11,750 bases of DNA. Origin: Treponema sp. GTDB taxonomy: Bacteria; Spirochaetota; Spirochaetia; Treponematales; Breznakiellaceae. The notes under the pieces are model-generated. The model did not search any database and had not been told where the DNA came from. It saw only the letters and a list, made by a program, of their open reading frames with translations. A program made the translations under genes and the position numbers. Where the stretch lies: positions 1 to 11,750 of the forward strand of contig JAIRNB010000298.1 in NCBI GenBank assembly GCA_031258265.1, in the 5' to 3' direction. Positions 1 through 6,603 of the stretch are shown in pieces (the stretch's first letter is position 1; the number at the start of each line of letters is the position of its first letter).

Positions 1-60
1 CCTGTTGAACAGATAGCCCAGGCGACCGGGCTTTCCCCGGAAGAGATAGCCGTCTTGTAA
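1..60 (+). CDS. C-terminal tail of Rpn / PD-(D/E)XK nuclease-family transposase-like protein (partial)
   Basis: Frame 1 is open from the window edge to a TAA at 58-60 and encodes 19 residues ending QIAQATGLSPEEIAVL. A tail of the form 'IA-x-x-TGLS-x-EEI-x-x-L' is typical of the extreme C-terminus of Rpn-family recombination-promoting nucleases/putative transposases, which are often multicopy in spirochaete and gut-bacterial genomes. That is family knowledge; the catalytic domain lies outside the window and cannot be checked. The same frame stays open for another 17 codons after the stop, to 114, but nothing suggests readthrough. A short HTH-type tail of another protein is the main alternative. 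Confidence 0.5.
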   Translation, partial: PVEQIAQATGLSPEEIAVL

Positions 61-185
61 GGTATGGCAAGCGGAAGGCTGGTATCGGAATTCAGGGGGC
101 TGAACCTGTTTTAATATCAATGGGAACCGCTTATAAGCTCAATGGGGGGCTGCGGTTTGATCTAAAAAAACAAAAGGCGGGAACT

Positions 186-1190
186 ATGAGGAATTTTACT
201 GGACAAGTTGTTTTTTTGATTCTCTTTGCCGGGTTGACTATCCTGTCCCCCCTGGGGGCCCGGGCGGTGAGGGATTCCGATAATACCGGCGGGCCGGTCC
301 GCCAGGAGGAACTGGTGATCTACGGTCTCCGGGGCCCCTCCGGGGTCGGGATGATCCGCCTTTTTGAGGAGCCGCCGGTTCTGCCTAACACGGCGGTTAC
401 TGTGGAGGCCCTGGCCCAGGCGAATCTGATGGCGGCGAAGTTCATCGCCGGGGAGGCAAAAATTGGCATCCTGCCCCCGGATACGGCGGCTAAGATCGCT
501 GCTTCCGGTGGGACTAACATACAGGCGGCGGCGGTTACCGGTATGGGGATGTTAAGCCTCCTCAGCGCGGATAGCGCGGTACAGCGGATTGAGGATCTGA
601 AAGGCCGATCGGTGGAAGTGGCGGGCCAGGGGGCGACCCCGGACTATGTGTTCAGGAGGATACTGCTTTCCAAGGGACTTAAGCCCGATACAGACGTGAT
701 CTTCGGTTATTCCCTGGCCTACCCGGAGATCGCCCAGGCCCTTATCGCGGGCCGCCTTTCCCTGGCCATGCTTCCCGAACCCTTTGCCACCATGGCACGG
801 GCCGGGAACCCCGGTCTTCAGCCGGTGAGTAATATCCAGGACGAATGGGCCGGGGCTACGGGGACGGGGAATTTTCCCATGACGGTGCTGGTGGTGGACA
901 GCGAATGGGCCCGGACCCACCGGCCGGCCCTTATTACCGTGCTGGAAAATCTAAAGGCGTCGATTGAGTGGGTGGTGTCTAATCCCGCGGAGGCGGGGGC
1001 CCTGGTGGAAAAGCATGATCTGGGGCTCCGGGCTCCGGTGGTGGCTGCCGCCGTACCCCGCAGTAACTATGCGTACATCCCCGCGGTGGAAGCCCGGCCC
1101 GCCCTGGAAAGTCTTTACCGGGCTTTCCTGGAATTTGCCCCCCAGTCTATCGGTGGGGCCCTTCCTTTAGACAGTTTCTACTGGAAATGA
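186..1190 (+). CDS. ABC transporter periplasmic substrate-binding protein, NitT/TauT (NMT1-like) type
   Basis: This is probably the periplasmic receptor of the importer completed by the next two genes. I place the start at ATG 186, giving 334 aa. It follows a purine-rich AGGCGGG stretch and gives a good signal peptide: a short N-terminus, a hydrophobic core at about residues 8-22, and a likely cut after an Ala-Arg-Ala near residue 27. The in-frame ATG at 120 has no ribosome site and would bury the signal peptide. The mature part begins with a beta strand (VIYGLRGPSG), followed by the pattern of NMT1/SsuA-like receptors: an 'ALAQANLMAAKFIAGEAKIGILPP' type segment split around residue 100, then 'IEDLKGRSVEVAGQGATPDY' and 'AYPEIAQALIAGRLSLAMLPEP'. 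There is no lipobox Cys and I see no Cys in the whole protein, so it is likely soluble in a diderm periplasm. The substrate (sulfonate, nitrate-like, pyrimidine/thiamine precursor or other) cannot be read from sequence. A GCTTATAAGC element at 129-138 might be a weak -10. The gene overlaps the permease start by 4 bp. Confidence 0.85.
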   Translation: MRNFTGQVVFLILFAGLTILSPLGARAVRDSDNTGGPVRQEELVIYGLRGPSGVGMIRLFEEPPVLPNTAVTVEALAQANLMAAKFIAGEAKIGILPPDTAAKIAASGGTNIQAAAVTGMGMLSLLSADSAVQRIEDLKGRSVEVAGQGATPDYVFRRILLSKGLKPDTDVIFGYSLAYPEIAQALIAGRLSLAMLPEPFATMARAGNPGLQPVSNIQDEWAGATGTGNFPMTVLVVDSEWARTHRPALITVLENLKASIEWVVSNPAEAGALVEKHDLGLRAPVVAAAVPRSNYAYIPAVEARPALESLYRAFLEFAPQSIGGALPLDSFYWK

Positions 1191-1993
1191 CCTCCCTAAA
1201 GGCTTCCGGCCTTAACTGGCTCTGGACGGTCCTGGGGGTTGCTGTTCTGCTTTTCATTTGGGAAATTGGCGCCGGGATTCTGGGAAGCGATCTTATCCTG
1301 CCCGGCCCCCGGCCCGTGCTGGGCCGTTTTCTTGGCCTGGTTCAAAGCCCCCCCTTCCTGCGGGCCCTGCTGTATTCTTTTTTCAGGGTAATCCTGGGAC
1401 TCTTCATCGCCGTTCCCCTGGGGATGGTCACGGGAATCGCCTCGGGGCTGGACCGGCGGGCGGCGGCTTTCTTTAAACCCCTGTTCCAAATCGTCTCCGC
1501 CACCCCGGTGATGGCGGTGATTCTCATCGCCTTCCTCTGGTTTGGCCAGGAACGGACTCCGGTGTTTACCGCCTTCCTCATGGTCTTTCCGGTGATGGCC
1601 GCCAATACTTCCGAAGGAATCAGGGCGGTGGATTCCGGCCTGGTGGAGATGGCCAGAGTCTACGGCCTTTCCCGCTCCCAGCGGCTGCGGGCCCTGTATC
1701 TCCCCGCCATCGTTCCCTTCGCCGTCGGGGGGCTGCGGAGTTCCCTTTCCCTCTGCTGGAAGGTGGTGGTCGCCGCGGAGGTACTGGTCCAGCCCCTGCG
1801 GGCCCTGGGTACGGGAATGCAGCGGGCCAAGGCCCAGTTGGAAACCGCGGAACTCTTTGCCTGGACCGCCGCCACGGTACTGGCCGCCGCCGCCGCCCAG
1901 GGGCTTTTAACAGGGCTGCTGTTCCTCAGCGGCCTCCGCCCTGCTTCCGCCGGGCTTCCCGGCCTTTCCTCCGGAGGCCGGAGGAAAGCCTGA
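1187..1993 (+). CDS. ABC transporter inner-membrane permease, NitT/TauT (SsuC/TauC-like) type
   Basis: This is the membrane channel subunit (268 aa) of the importer, acting as a probable homodimer. The start ATG at 1187 sits in an ATGA overlap with the stop of the binding-protein gene, indicating translational coupling. Hydrophobic segments lie at about residues 11-32, 60-85, 105-137, 175-200 and 225-250. The cytoplasmic coupling (EAA) loop is at about residues 153-175: 'VEMARVYGLSRSQRLRALYLP'-type spacing with the conserved A, G and final LP. The N-terminal 'LPGPRPVLGRFLGLV' matches the 'LPSPxxV' block found after TM1 in SsuC/TauC relatives. Length is normal for the family. The C-terminal 20 residues are Gly/Ser/Arg-rich and probably a disordered tail. 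DNA here is very GC-rich (about 75% over 1921-1980). Confidence 0.9.
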   Translation: MTSLKASGLNWLWTVLGVAVLLFIWEIGAGILGSDLILPGPRPVLGRFLGLVQSPPFLRALLYSFFRVILGLFIAVPLGMVTGIASGLDRRAAAFFKPLFQIVSATPVMAVILIAFLWFGQERTPVFTAFLMVFPVMAANTSEGIRAVDSGLVEMARVYGLSRSQRLRALYLPAIVPFAVGGLRSSLSLCWKVVVAAEVLVQPLRALGTGMQRAKAQLETAELFAWTAATVLAAAAAQGLLTGLLFLSGLRPASAGLPGLSSGGRRKA

Positions 1994-2003
1994 ATGTACC
2001 CGC

Positions 2004-2008
2004 GGAGG
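2004..2008 (+). promoter_or_regulatory. Shine-Dalgarno site for the TTG-started ATPase gene
   Basis: GGAGG lies 6 nt before TTG 2015. The codon just upstream in the same frame (2012-2014) is TGA, so TTG is the first possible in-frame start after that stop. The protein starting there lines up with the usual N-terminus of NitT-type ATPases (I-x-I-x-N-L-x-F-x-Y-G). This decides the non-ATG start. Confidence 0.7.
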
Positions 2009-2014
2009 CTCTGA

Positions 2015-2806
2015 TTGCCCGGCATATCGATTCGAAACCTGGACTTTAGCTACGGGGAAAACCGGATTTTCAGTAAGCTTAACCTGGACATGGGGAAGGA
2101 GAACCCCATAGTTATCCTGGGGCCCTCCGGCTGCGGAAAAACGAGCCTGCTGTTTTTGATTGCCGGACTCCTCCGGCCCGCCGGGGGGGAAATTTTAATT
2201 GACATGGGCGGGGATGATTCACGGAAACCCCGGCGGGGTATGCCGCGGAATGTCTCCGCGGTTATCGTCTTCCAGGAACCCCGGCTCCTCCCCTGGATGA
2301 GCGCCCTGGAGAATGTGGCCCTGCCCATCGAAAGGCTTATGGGAAAGGGGCCTGCCCGGGAGCGGGCCCTTTATTTCCTGGAATTGGCGGGCCTGGGGGA
2401 TAAGGCCCAAAGCCGGCCCCCAGAGCTTTCCGGCGGCCAGCGGCAGCGGGTGAACCTGGTCCGGGCCTTTGCCTTCCCCAGCCCGGTAATTTTGCTGGAC
2501 GAACCCTTCCAGTCCCAGGACATCCCCCTAAAGCTCCAGTTGATGGACCTGGTGATGACCCTGCTGGACCGGGAGGAGGGCCGGCTGGTCATCGCCGTAA
2601 CCCACGATCCCCGGGAAGCCCTTTACCTGGGCCGCAGAATCGTTGTCCTGGGCAGGCCCAGGGCCGGATCGGGCAGCGGAAAAGAAAGTCCCCCAACGGT
2701 CCCCGTGTTTGACGAGGTTCTTAACCTGGACCCGGAAGACCGCGCGTACCTTTCCCCCGCCCAACTGAATCTGGAACGCCGGCTCCTGGGGGCTTTACAG
2801 GTTTAA
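2015..2806 (+). CDS. ABC transporter ATP-binding protein, NitT/TauT (SsuB/TauB-like) type
   Basis: This is the cytoplasmic motor of the three-gene importer (263 aa from a TTG start). All ATPase motifs are visible in order: Walker A GPSGCGKTS at residues 36-44; Q-loop VFQEPRLLPWM with Gln87, the RLLPW form being typical of the nitrate/sulfonate subfamily; signature LSGGQRQR at 138-145; Walker B VILLDEP at 158-164; and switch His197 in VTHD. The D-loop reads FQSQD rather than the usual SALD, a mild deviation. The gene begins 22 bp after the permease stop, completing a binding protein-permease-ATPase operon. Its stop (TAA 2804-2806) lies inside the convergent acyltransferase-partner gene, a 12-bp tail-to-tail overlap with no room for a dedicated terminator. 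Confidence 0.93.
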   Translation: MPGISIRNLDFSYGENRIFSKLNLDMGKENPIVILGPSGCGKTSLLFLIAGLLRPAGGEILIDMGGDDSRKPRRGMPRNVSAVIVFQEPRLLPWMSALENVALPIERLMGKGPARERALYFLELAGLGDKAQSRPPELSGGQRQRVNLVRAFAFPSPVILLDEPFQSQDIPLKLQLMDLVMTLLDREEGRLVIAVTHDPREALYLGRRIVVLGRPRAGSGSGKESPPTVPVFDEVLNLDPEDRAYLSPAQLNLERRLLGALQV

Positions 2807-3922
2807 TTCAAGCAGGGATTGGAAAAGCGGTACAAACATAAATTCGCAGCTTTCAAATACGACAATATCGGGGTGAAACGTATCGATGTACTGCTTTAGA
2901 TTATTTGTATTTAGAAAGTGTGTCATAATTGTTTCGTTGAAGTGCTGTGCAATATATCTTGAGAAGTAAGTGGCGCCTATGCCTGCATAGCTGTCCCGTA
3001 ATAATAAAATTGTCAGGGGATTTGCGGCGGAATTTTCAAATACCTCATTGAAGTCCGAATTAGGAAGCTCCAAGTCATTGAAAGGGCTGTCATTCGATTT
3101 CTTGTATGTGATCTCCTCCTTCAGTGTTACATCCGCTGTACCGTTTTCATCACATTCGATAATAATATCATCCGTTGTATAGGGAATAATTTCCGGGAAA
3201 TGCACATTAATATGTTTCATCAATTCGCGGTAGGCGAAAAAGGCGGCGATCTCATTGTAATGGGCCAGATCCCCGGGCGGCGCTTTGGGGTATAACAGGT
3301 AACGGTCTTTTTGCGCCATTAGGGCCTGCCGGATGCTAAAGACATCAACGGAGGTATTCTCTTTTAGATAATCGGTTATAATATCCAACTGGACAGGTTC
3401 TGGTCCGCGCAGTATTGTTTCTGGGTAATATTCGGGGTAAATCGTCTCCTTGGTGGTACAAAACATAACAATAAGGGGTATGCCCTCTTTGTCCAAATAG
3501 TTTTTTATAGCACTTAACTTTTGGGCAAAAGCCCTCAGTTGTTCATCGGAAAAAATTGCCCGTCCCTGGAATTTCGCTATCAGCGCATGATTGGTACCAC
3601 TAAAAAAATGGTGGCCCTCTTTTCCAACAGTGTATGATAAACCACCTTCCTGGTAGTGGAAGCTCCATTGCGGCCCGTTAATTTTCCGATACAGATTTAT
3701 TAAGGTTTCGCGGAAACCCACATGATCGTTAAACCACCGCTCGAAGATCCGTATGTAGTGGCGCGGATGCTTTTTTATCACCGACAGGGGAAGGCGGTCT
3801 GCCAGCATGCGGTTTTCCCATTTTGAGATGACGCCGCTCCGCAGGTCCGTGGAAAAGAGGGGGATGAGCAGCATGATTACGAAAATTCCCCCAAAAGCCG
3901 TATTGAATATCTTTTTTTTCAT
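2795..3922 (-). CDS. AlgJ/AlgX-like SGNH (DHHW-type) O-acyltransferase partner protein
   Basis: The product (375 aa) is probably a membrane-anchored extracytoplasmic protein that receives acyl groups from its MBOAT partner and passes them to a glycan. Residues about 7-24 form an N-terminal hydrophobic anchor or uncleaved signal. Next come features usual in the AlgJ/AlgX/DHHW families: WENRMLADRLP (35-45), FERWFNDHVGFRETLI (60-75), the 'VGKEGHHFF' strand (99-107) and 'TTKETIYPEYYP' (156-167). The likely nucleophile is Ser311 in LLRDSYAG, in the place of the family's G-[TD]-S-[FY] block. The usual DxHW acid/His motif is replaced by GDLAHYN, with Asp218 and His221 one residue further apart. The start ATG 3922 follows AGGAAA. 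It lies 9 bp after the MBOAT gene, so the two are co-transcribed. The DNA is AT-richer than its neighbours (about 37% GC at 3121-3180). Confidence 0.78.
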   Translation of the reverse strand: MKKKIFNTAFGGIFVIMLLIPLFSTDLRSGVISKWENRMLADRLPLSVIKKHPRHYIRIFERWFNDHVGFRETLINLYRKINGPQWSFHYQEGGLSYTVGKEGHHFFSGTNHALIAKFQGRAIFSDEQLRAFAQKLSAIKNYLDKEGIPLIVMFCTTKETIYPEYYPETILRGPEPVQLDIITDYLKENTSVDVFSIRQALMAQKDRYLLYPKAPPGDLAHYNEIAAFFAYRELMKHINVHFPEIIPYTTDDIIIECDENGTADVTLKEEITYKKSNDSPFNDLELPNSDFNEVFENSAANPLTILLLRDSYAGIGATYFSRYIAQHFNETIMTHFLNTNNLKQYIDTFHPDIVVFESCEFMFVPLFQSLLELNL

Positions 3923-3931
3923 GTTAATTTC

Positions 3932-5326
3932 CTAGAATCTAAAGTAGATAAAGGGGTTGTACGACGAGGAAACGACAAAAACCACCGATAAGAAAAAGAG
4001 CAGCAGACTCAATACGGTGGGAACATAGCGGAAAACCGGGTTTTGCCGTTGTTTGAATATATGCAGTTTTGCTATGGGAGTTGAAGCGAAGACAGCTAAA
4101 ATTAACACGGCAATGGTGTTCGGCGTCAAATAGTACCCAAGGGTATAGCCGACATTTTCCGATTTTATCATGCCAAACATGATGCCCAGGTATTTTAAGG
4201 CACTCTGCAGGCCCTCGGCCCGGAAGAATACCCAGCCTACCATGACAATCAGCATGGTCAGGATGTAGCGCAGGATCGCGGGGGCCCCCGGTTTTGCTTC
4301 CCTGATATGCAGCAGGCGTTCGGCAATCAAAAAGCATCCATGCCAAAGGCCCCAGACAATAAAACTAAACTGCGCTCCATGCCAAAGTCCGGTGATAAAA
4401 AAGACGATGAAAAGGTTAACATAAACGTTACCCCGCCGGTTTCCTCCCAGGGGGATATACACGTAATCTTTGAACCACGATGAAAGGGAAATATGCCATC
4501 TTCGCCAGAATTCGGTAATGGTCTTTGATATATAGGGATAATCAAAATTTTCCTTGAAATCAAAGCCGAACATTTTCCCCAGGCCGATTGCCATGTCGGA
4601 ATAACCGGAAAAATCAAAGTAAATTTGAAAGTTGTAGCAAACAAGCCCAAGCCACGCGATAGCCGGGCTGTGCGTCGTGGGAGGATTGGCAAAGATCAGG
4701 TCCACCGTATAACCCATGGTATTGGCGATGAGAACTTTTTTCGCAAGGCCGACAATAAAACGCCGCGATCCCCGGACAAACTGTTCAATACCTTCGTTCC
4801 GTGAATATATCTGCCGTTCAATGTCGGTGTAACGGACAATGGGGCCCGCTATGAGCTGGGGAAAGAAGGAAATGTAAAACGCCATCAGGGCTGGATTCTT
4901 TTGCAGTTCTACTTTTCCCCGGTACAGATCGATGATGTACGACATGCCCTGGAATGTAAAGAATGAAATACCAATGGGCATAACGATACTGCGGCCCGCA
5001 AAATTTGTACCAAAAAACAAATTAAAGGCCGACAGGGTAAAGTTAAGGTACTTAAAGTAGTACAGGATACCAAGATTGGCAAAAATACCTGCGGCTAGAA
5101 GGACCCCCCGCACGCGCGATCCGGCGGCATGGATCGCCCTGCCGAAAAGGTAATTGATCGCTATGGACAGGAGCATGATCAGAATGTATGCGGGTTCCCC
5201 CCAGGCGTAGAAAAAAAGGCTGGCCAGGAGGAGAAAATAGATACGGTAGCTTTCCTTGAGAAGGCGGTAACCCAGGATCGTCAGGGGGAGGAAGAAAAAC
5301 AGGAATATCGTTGAGCTGAATACCAT
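3932..5326 (-). CDS. MBOAT-family membrane-bound O-acyltransferase (AlgI/DltB/PatA-like)
   Basis: This is a polytopic inner-membrane acyltransferase that moves an acyl (commonly acetyl) group across the membrane for modification of an exported polysaccharide or other surface glycan. From ATG 5326 it is 464 aa, the usual AlgI length, and starts with the classic MVFSSTIFLFFFLPL. An upstream in-frame ATG at 5392 is rejected: it would start inside the promoter, while AAGGGA lies just before 5326. Visible MBOAT landmarks are SLFFYAWGEPAY (37-48), KYLNF (92-96), LPIG-like MPIGISFFTFQ (116-126), FFPQLIAGPIVR (154-165), FDFSGYSDMAIG (237-248), WRRWHISLSSWFKDYVYIPLG across 274-294, and the active-site His316 in ITGLWHGA. 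No polysaccharide synthesis genes adjoin it, so the glycan is unknown. It is downstream of fba but isolated by a terminator and has its own promoter. Confidence 0.92.
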   Translation of the reverse strand: MVFSSTIFLFFFLPLTILGYRLLKESYRIYFLLLASLFFYAWGEPAYILIMLLSIAINYLFGRAIHAAGSRVRGVLLAAGIFANLGILYYFKYLNFTLSAFNLFFGTNFAGRSIVMPIGISFFTFQGMSYIIDLYRGKVELQKNPALMAFYISFFPQLIAGPIVRYTDIERQIYSRNEGIEQFVRGSRRFIVGLAKKVLIANTMGYTVDLIFANPPTTHSPAIAWLGLVCYNFQIYFDFSGYSDMAIGLGKMFGFDFKENFDYPYISKTITEFWRRWHISLSSWFKDYVYIPLGGNRRGNVYVNLFIVFFITGLWHGAQFSFIVWGLWHGCFLIAERLLHIREAKPGAPAILRYILTMLIVMVGWVFFRAEGLQSALKYLGIMFGMIKSENVGYTLGYYLTPNTIAVLILAVFASTPIAKLHIFKQRQNPVFRYVPTVLSLLLFFLSVVFVVSSSYNPFIYFRF

Positions 5327-5363
5327 GCTGTCCCTTAAATGCCTGTAACGAAAGTTGGAAGCT

Positions 5364-5392
5364 AATATAATATGGACAAAAAATAGTGTCAA
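5364..5392 (-). promoter_or_regulatory. Sigma70-type promoter of the MBOAT/AlgJ-like operon
   Basis: On the - strand, TTGACA (5392-5387) is followed by a 17-nt spacer and TATATT (5369-5364), that is 6/6 and 5/6 matches to the sigma70 consensus with ideal spacing. Predicted transcription would begin near 5357, leaving a leader of about 30 nt before ATG 5326. A second TTGACA lies about 26 bp further upstream (5418-5413) without a good -10. Confidence 0.75.
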
Positions 5393-5478
5393 GCTTTTTT
5401 TGGCTGGGTTTTGTCAACGTACATCAAATGTTCATCAATAGAAATATCCAGTAGAAACCTCACCTGTTTCCGTCCCAT

Positions 5479-5508
5479 AAAAAAAGCCCCCGGTTTTCCG
5501 GGGGCTTT
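5479..5508 (-). terminator. Rho-independent terminator of fba
   Basis: A perfect 11-bp stem (5498-5508 with 5483-5493, GAAA-class-sized 4-nt loop at 5494-5497) contains a CCCCCGG/CCGGGGG core. Read on the - strand it runs into seven U residues (5485-5479). It lies 35 bp beyond the fba stop and separates fba from the acyltransferase operon on the same strand. Confidence 0.9.
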
Positions 5509-5527
5509 CAGGGGCGCGGAGGCTTCC

Positions 5528-5541
5528 CCCCGCCGGCGGGG
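5528..5541. repeat. 14-bp perfect GC palindrome next to the fba stop
   Basis: CCCCGCCGGCGGGG is a perfect inverted repeat three bases past the fba stop codon. As RNA it could fold into a short 5-bp GC hairpin in the 3' UTR ahead of the main terminator. No function is established; it could stabilise the 3' end or be chance in GC-rich DNA. Confidence 0.4.
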
Positions 5542-5543
5542 TT

Positions 5544-6542
5544 TTAGGCCTTCCCCGCGCTGCCCAGGACGTTCTGGTTCTTGTGGGCGTAGAGTTTTTT
5601 CAGCTCGTCGCGGGCGGGGCCCAGGTACTTGCGGGGGTCAAACTCATCGGGCTTTTCGGCAAAGACCTTGCGGATCATCGCGGTCATGGCAAGGCGGCCG
5701 TCGGAATCGATGTTGATCTTGCAGACCGCGCTTTTGGCGGCGCGGCGGAGCTGATCTTCGGGAATACCCACGGAATCACTGAGTTTGCCGCCGAATTTCT
5801 CGATGATCTGCACGTACTCGATGGGTACGGAGGAAGAACCGTGGAGTACGATGGGGAAACCGGGTATCTTTTTTTCAATTTCCTCAAGAATGTCGAAGCG
5901 GAGCGGGGGCGGGATCAGGATGCCGTTGGCGTCCCGCGTACACTGTTCGGGCTTGAATTTGGCCCGGCCGTGGCTGGTCCCGATGGAGATGGCCAGCGAA
6001 TCCACCTTGGTCTTGTTCACAAAGTCGATAACCTCGGAGGGCTGGGTGTAGTGACTCTTTTCGGAGGAAACATCGTCTTCCACTCCCGCCAGGACCCCCA
6101 GCTCACCTTCCACCGTTACGTAGTCCTTCTGGGAATGGGCGTGTTCGCACACCTTCCTGGTCAGGGCCACATTTTCATCGTAGGGAAGGTGGGATCCGTC
6201 GATCATAACCGATGAGAAACCGGTTTCAATACAGTCCTTGCAGAGTTCAAAGCTGTCCCCGTGGTCCAGGTGCAGAACAACGGGAATGTCGTAACCCAGT
6301 TCGTGGGCGTACTCAACCGCCCCCTTGGCCATGTTTTTCAGCAGATTCTGATTGGCATACTTCCGGGCCCCCGCCGAAACCTGGAGGATCACCGGGGATT
6401 TGGTTTCCACACAGGCCTGAATAATGGCCTGAAGCTGCTCCAGGTTGTTAAAATTGTAAGCCGGAATGGCGTAACCGCCGGTAATTGCCTTCTCAAACAG
6501 GGCCTTTGTATTCACCAGGCCCAAGTCTCTATAACTGGTCAT
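5544..6542 (-). CDS. fba: Class II (zinc-dependent) fructose-1,6-bisphosphate aldolase
   Basis: This cytoplasmic glycolytic enzyme (332 aa) reversibly splits fructose 1,6-bisphosphate into dihydroxyacetone phosphate and glyceraldehyde 3-phosphate. The class II signature is clear: NTKALFEKA then AIPAYNFNNLEQLQA (about 11-39); LHLDHGDSFE with catalytic Asp93 and zinc His94; VEGELGVLAGVEDD (144-157), including the conserved E-x-E-L-G; GTSHGRAKF with zinc His191; and LHGSSS with zinc His234. Length and motifs suggest an intact housekeeping enzyme. The tagatose-bisphosphate aldolase branch is related and is the main alternative. The start ATG 6542 follows AAGGAG (7-nt spacing). The gene is monocistronic by layout: its own promoter region on one side and a strong terminator on the other. 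It is divergent from the fucosidase gene with a shared 16-bp palindrome between them. Confidence 0.95.
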   Translation of the reverse strand: MTSYRDLGLVNTKALFEKAITGGYAIPAYNFNNLEQLQAIIQACVETKSPVILQVSAGARKYANQNLLKNMAKGAVEYAHELGYDIPVVLHLDHGDSFELCKDCIETGFSSVMIDGSHLPYDENVALTRKVCEHAHSQKDYVTVEGELGVLAGVEDDVSSEKSHYTQPSEVIDFVNKTKVDSLAISIGTSHGRAKFKPEQCTRDANGILIPPPLRFDILEEIEKKIPGFPIVLHGSSSVPIEYVQIIEKFGGKLSDSVGIPEDQLRRAAKSAVCKINIDSDGRLAMTAMIRKVFAEKPDEFDPRKYLGPARDELKKLYAHKNQNVLGSAGKA

Positions 6543-6566
6543 TGAACACTCCTTGCATAGGGTAAT

Positions 6567-6603
6567 CTTATATAATGTTAAGCCAAGGCCGGGACTTGGT
6601 CAA
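6567..6603 (-). promoter_or_regulatory. Candidate fba promoter
   Basis: On the - strand, TTGACC (6603-6598) is followed after 17 nt by TAACAT (6580-6575), within an A/T-rich stretch (ATTATATAAG, 6576-6567) that could offer another -10. The -35 hexamer is half of the 16-bp palindrome. The -10 assignment is uncertain. Confidence 0.45.

Noticed and set aside
120..185. N-terminal extension of the NitT-type binding protein from ATG 120
   Set aside because: There is no Shine-Dalgarno site before 120, and the extension would place the signal peptide internally. ATG 186 has both a ribosome site and a proper signal peptide.
115..185. Riboswitch (TPP or similar) before the NitT-type importer
   Set aside because: The gap is only about 70 bp and shows no recognisable conserved riboswitch core.
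5327..5392. Upstream ATG (5392) for the MBOAT protein
   Set aside because: It lies in the -35 region of the predicted promoter, and family members start at the MVFSS equivalent (5326).
5583..6215. 210-codon open frame antisense to the aldolase gene
   Set aside because: The opposite strand encodes a full class II aldolase with all catalytic residues. The antisense frame has no ribosome site or family motif and results from GC-biased codon positions.
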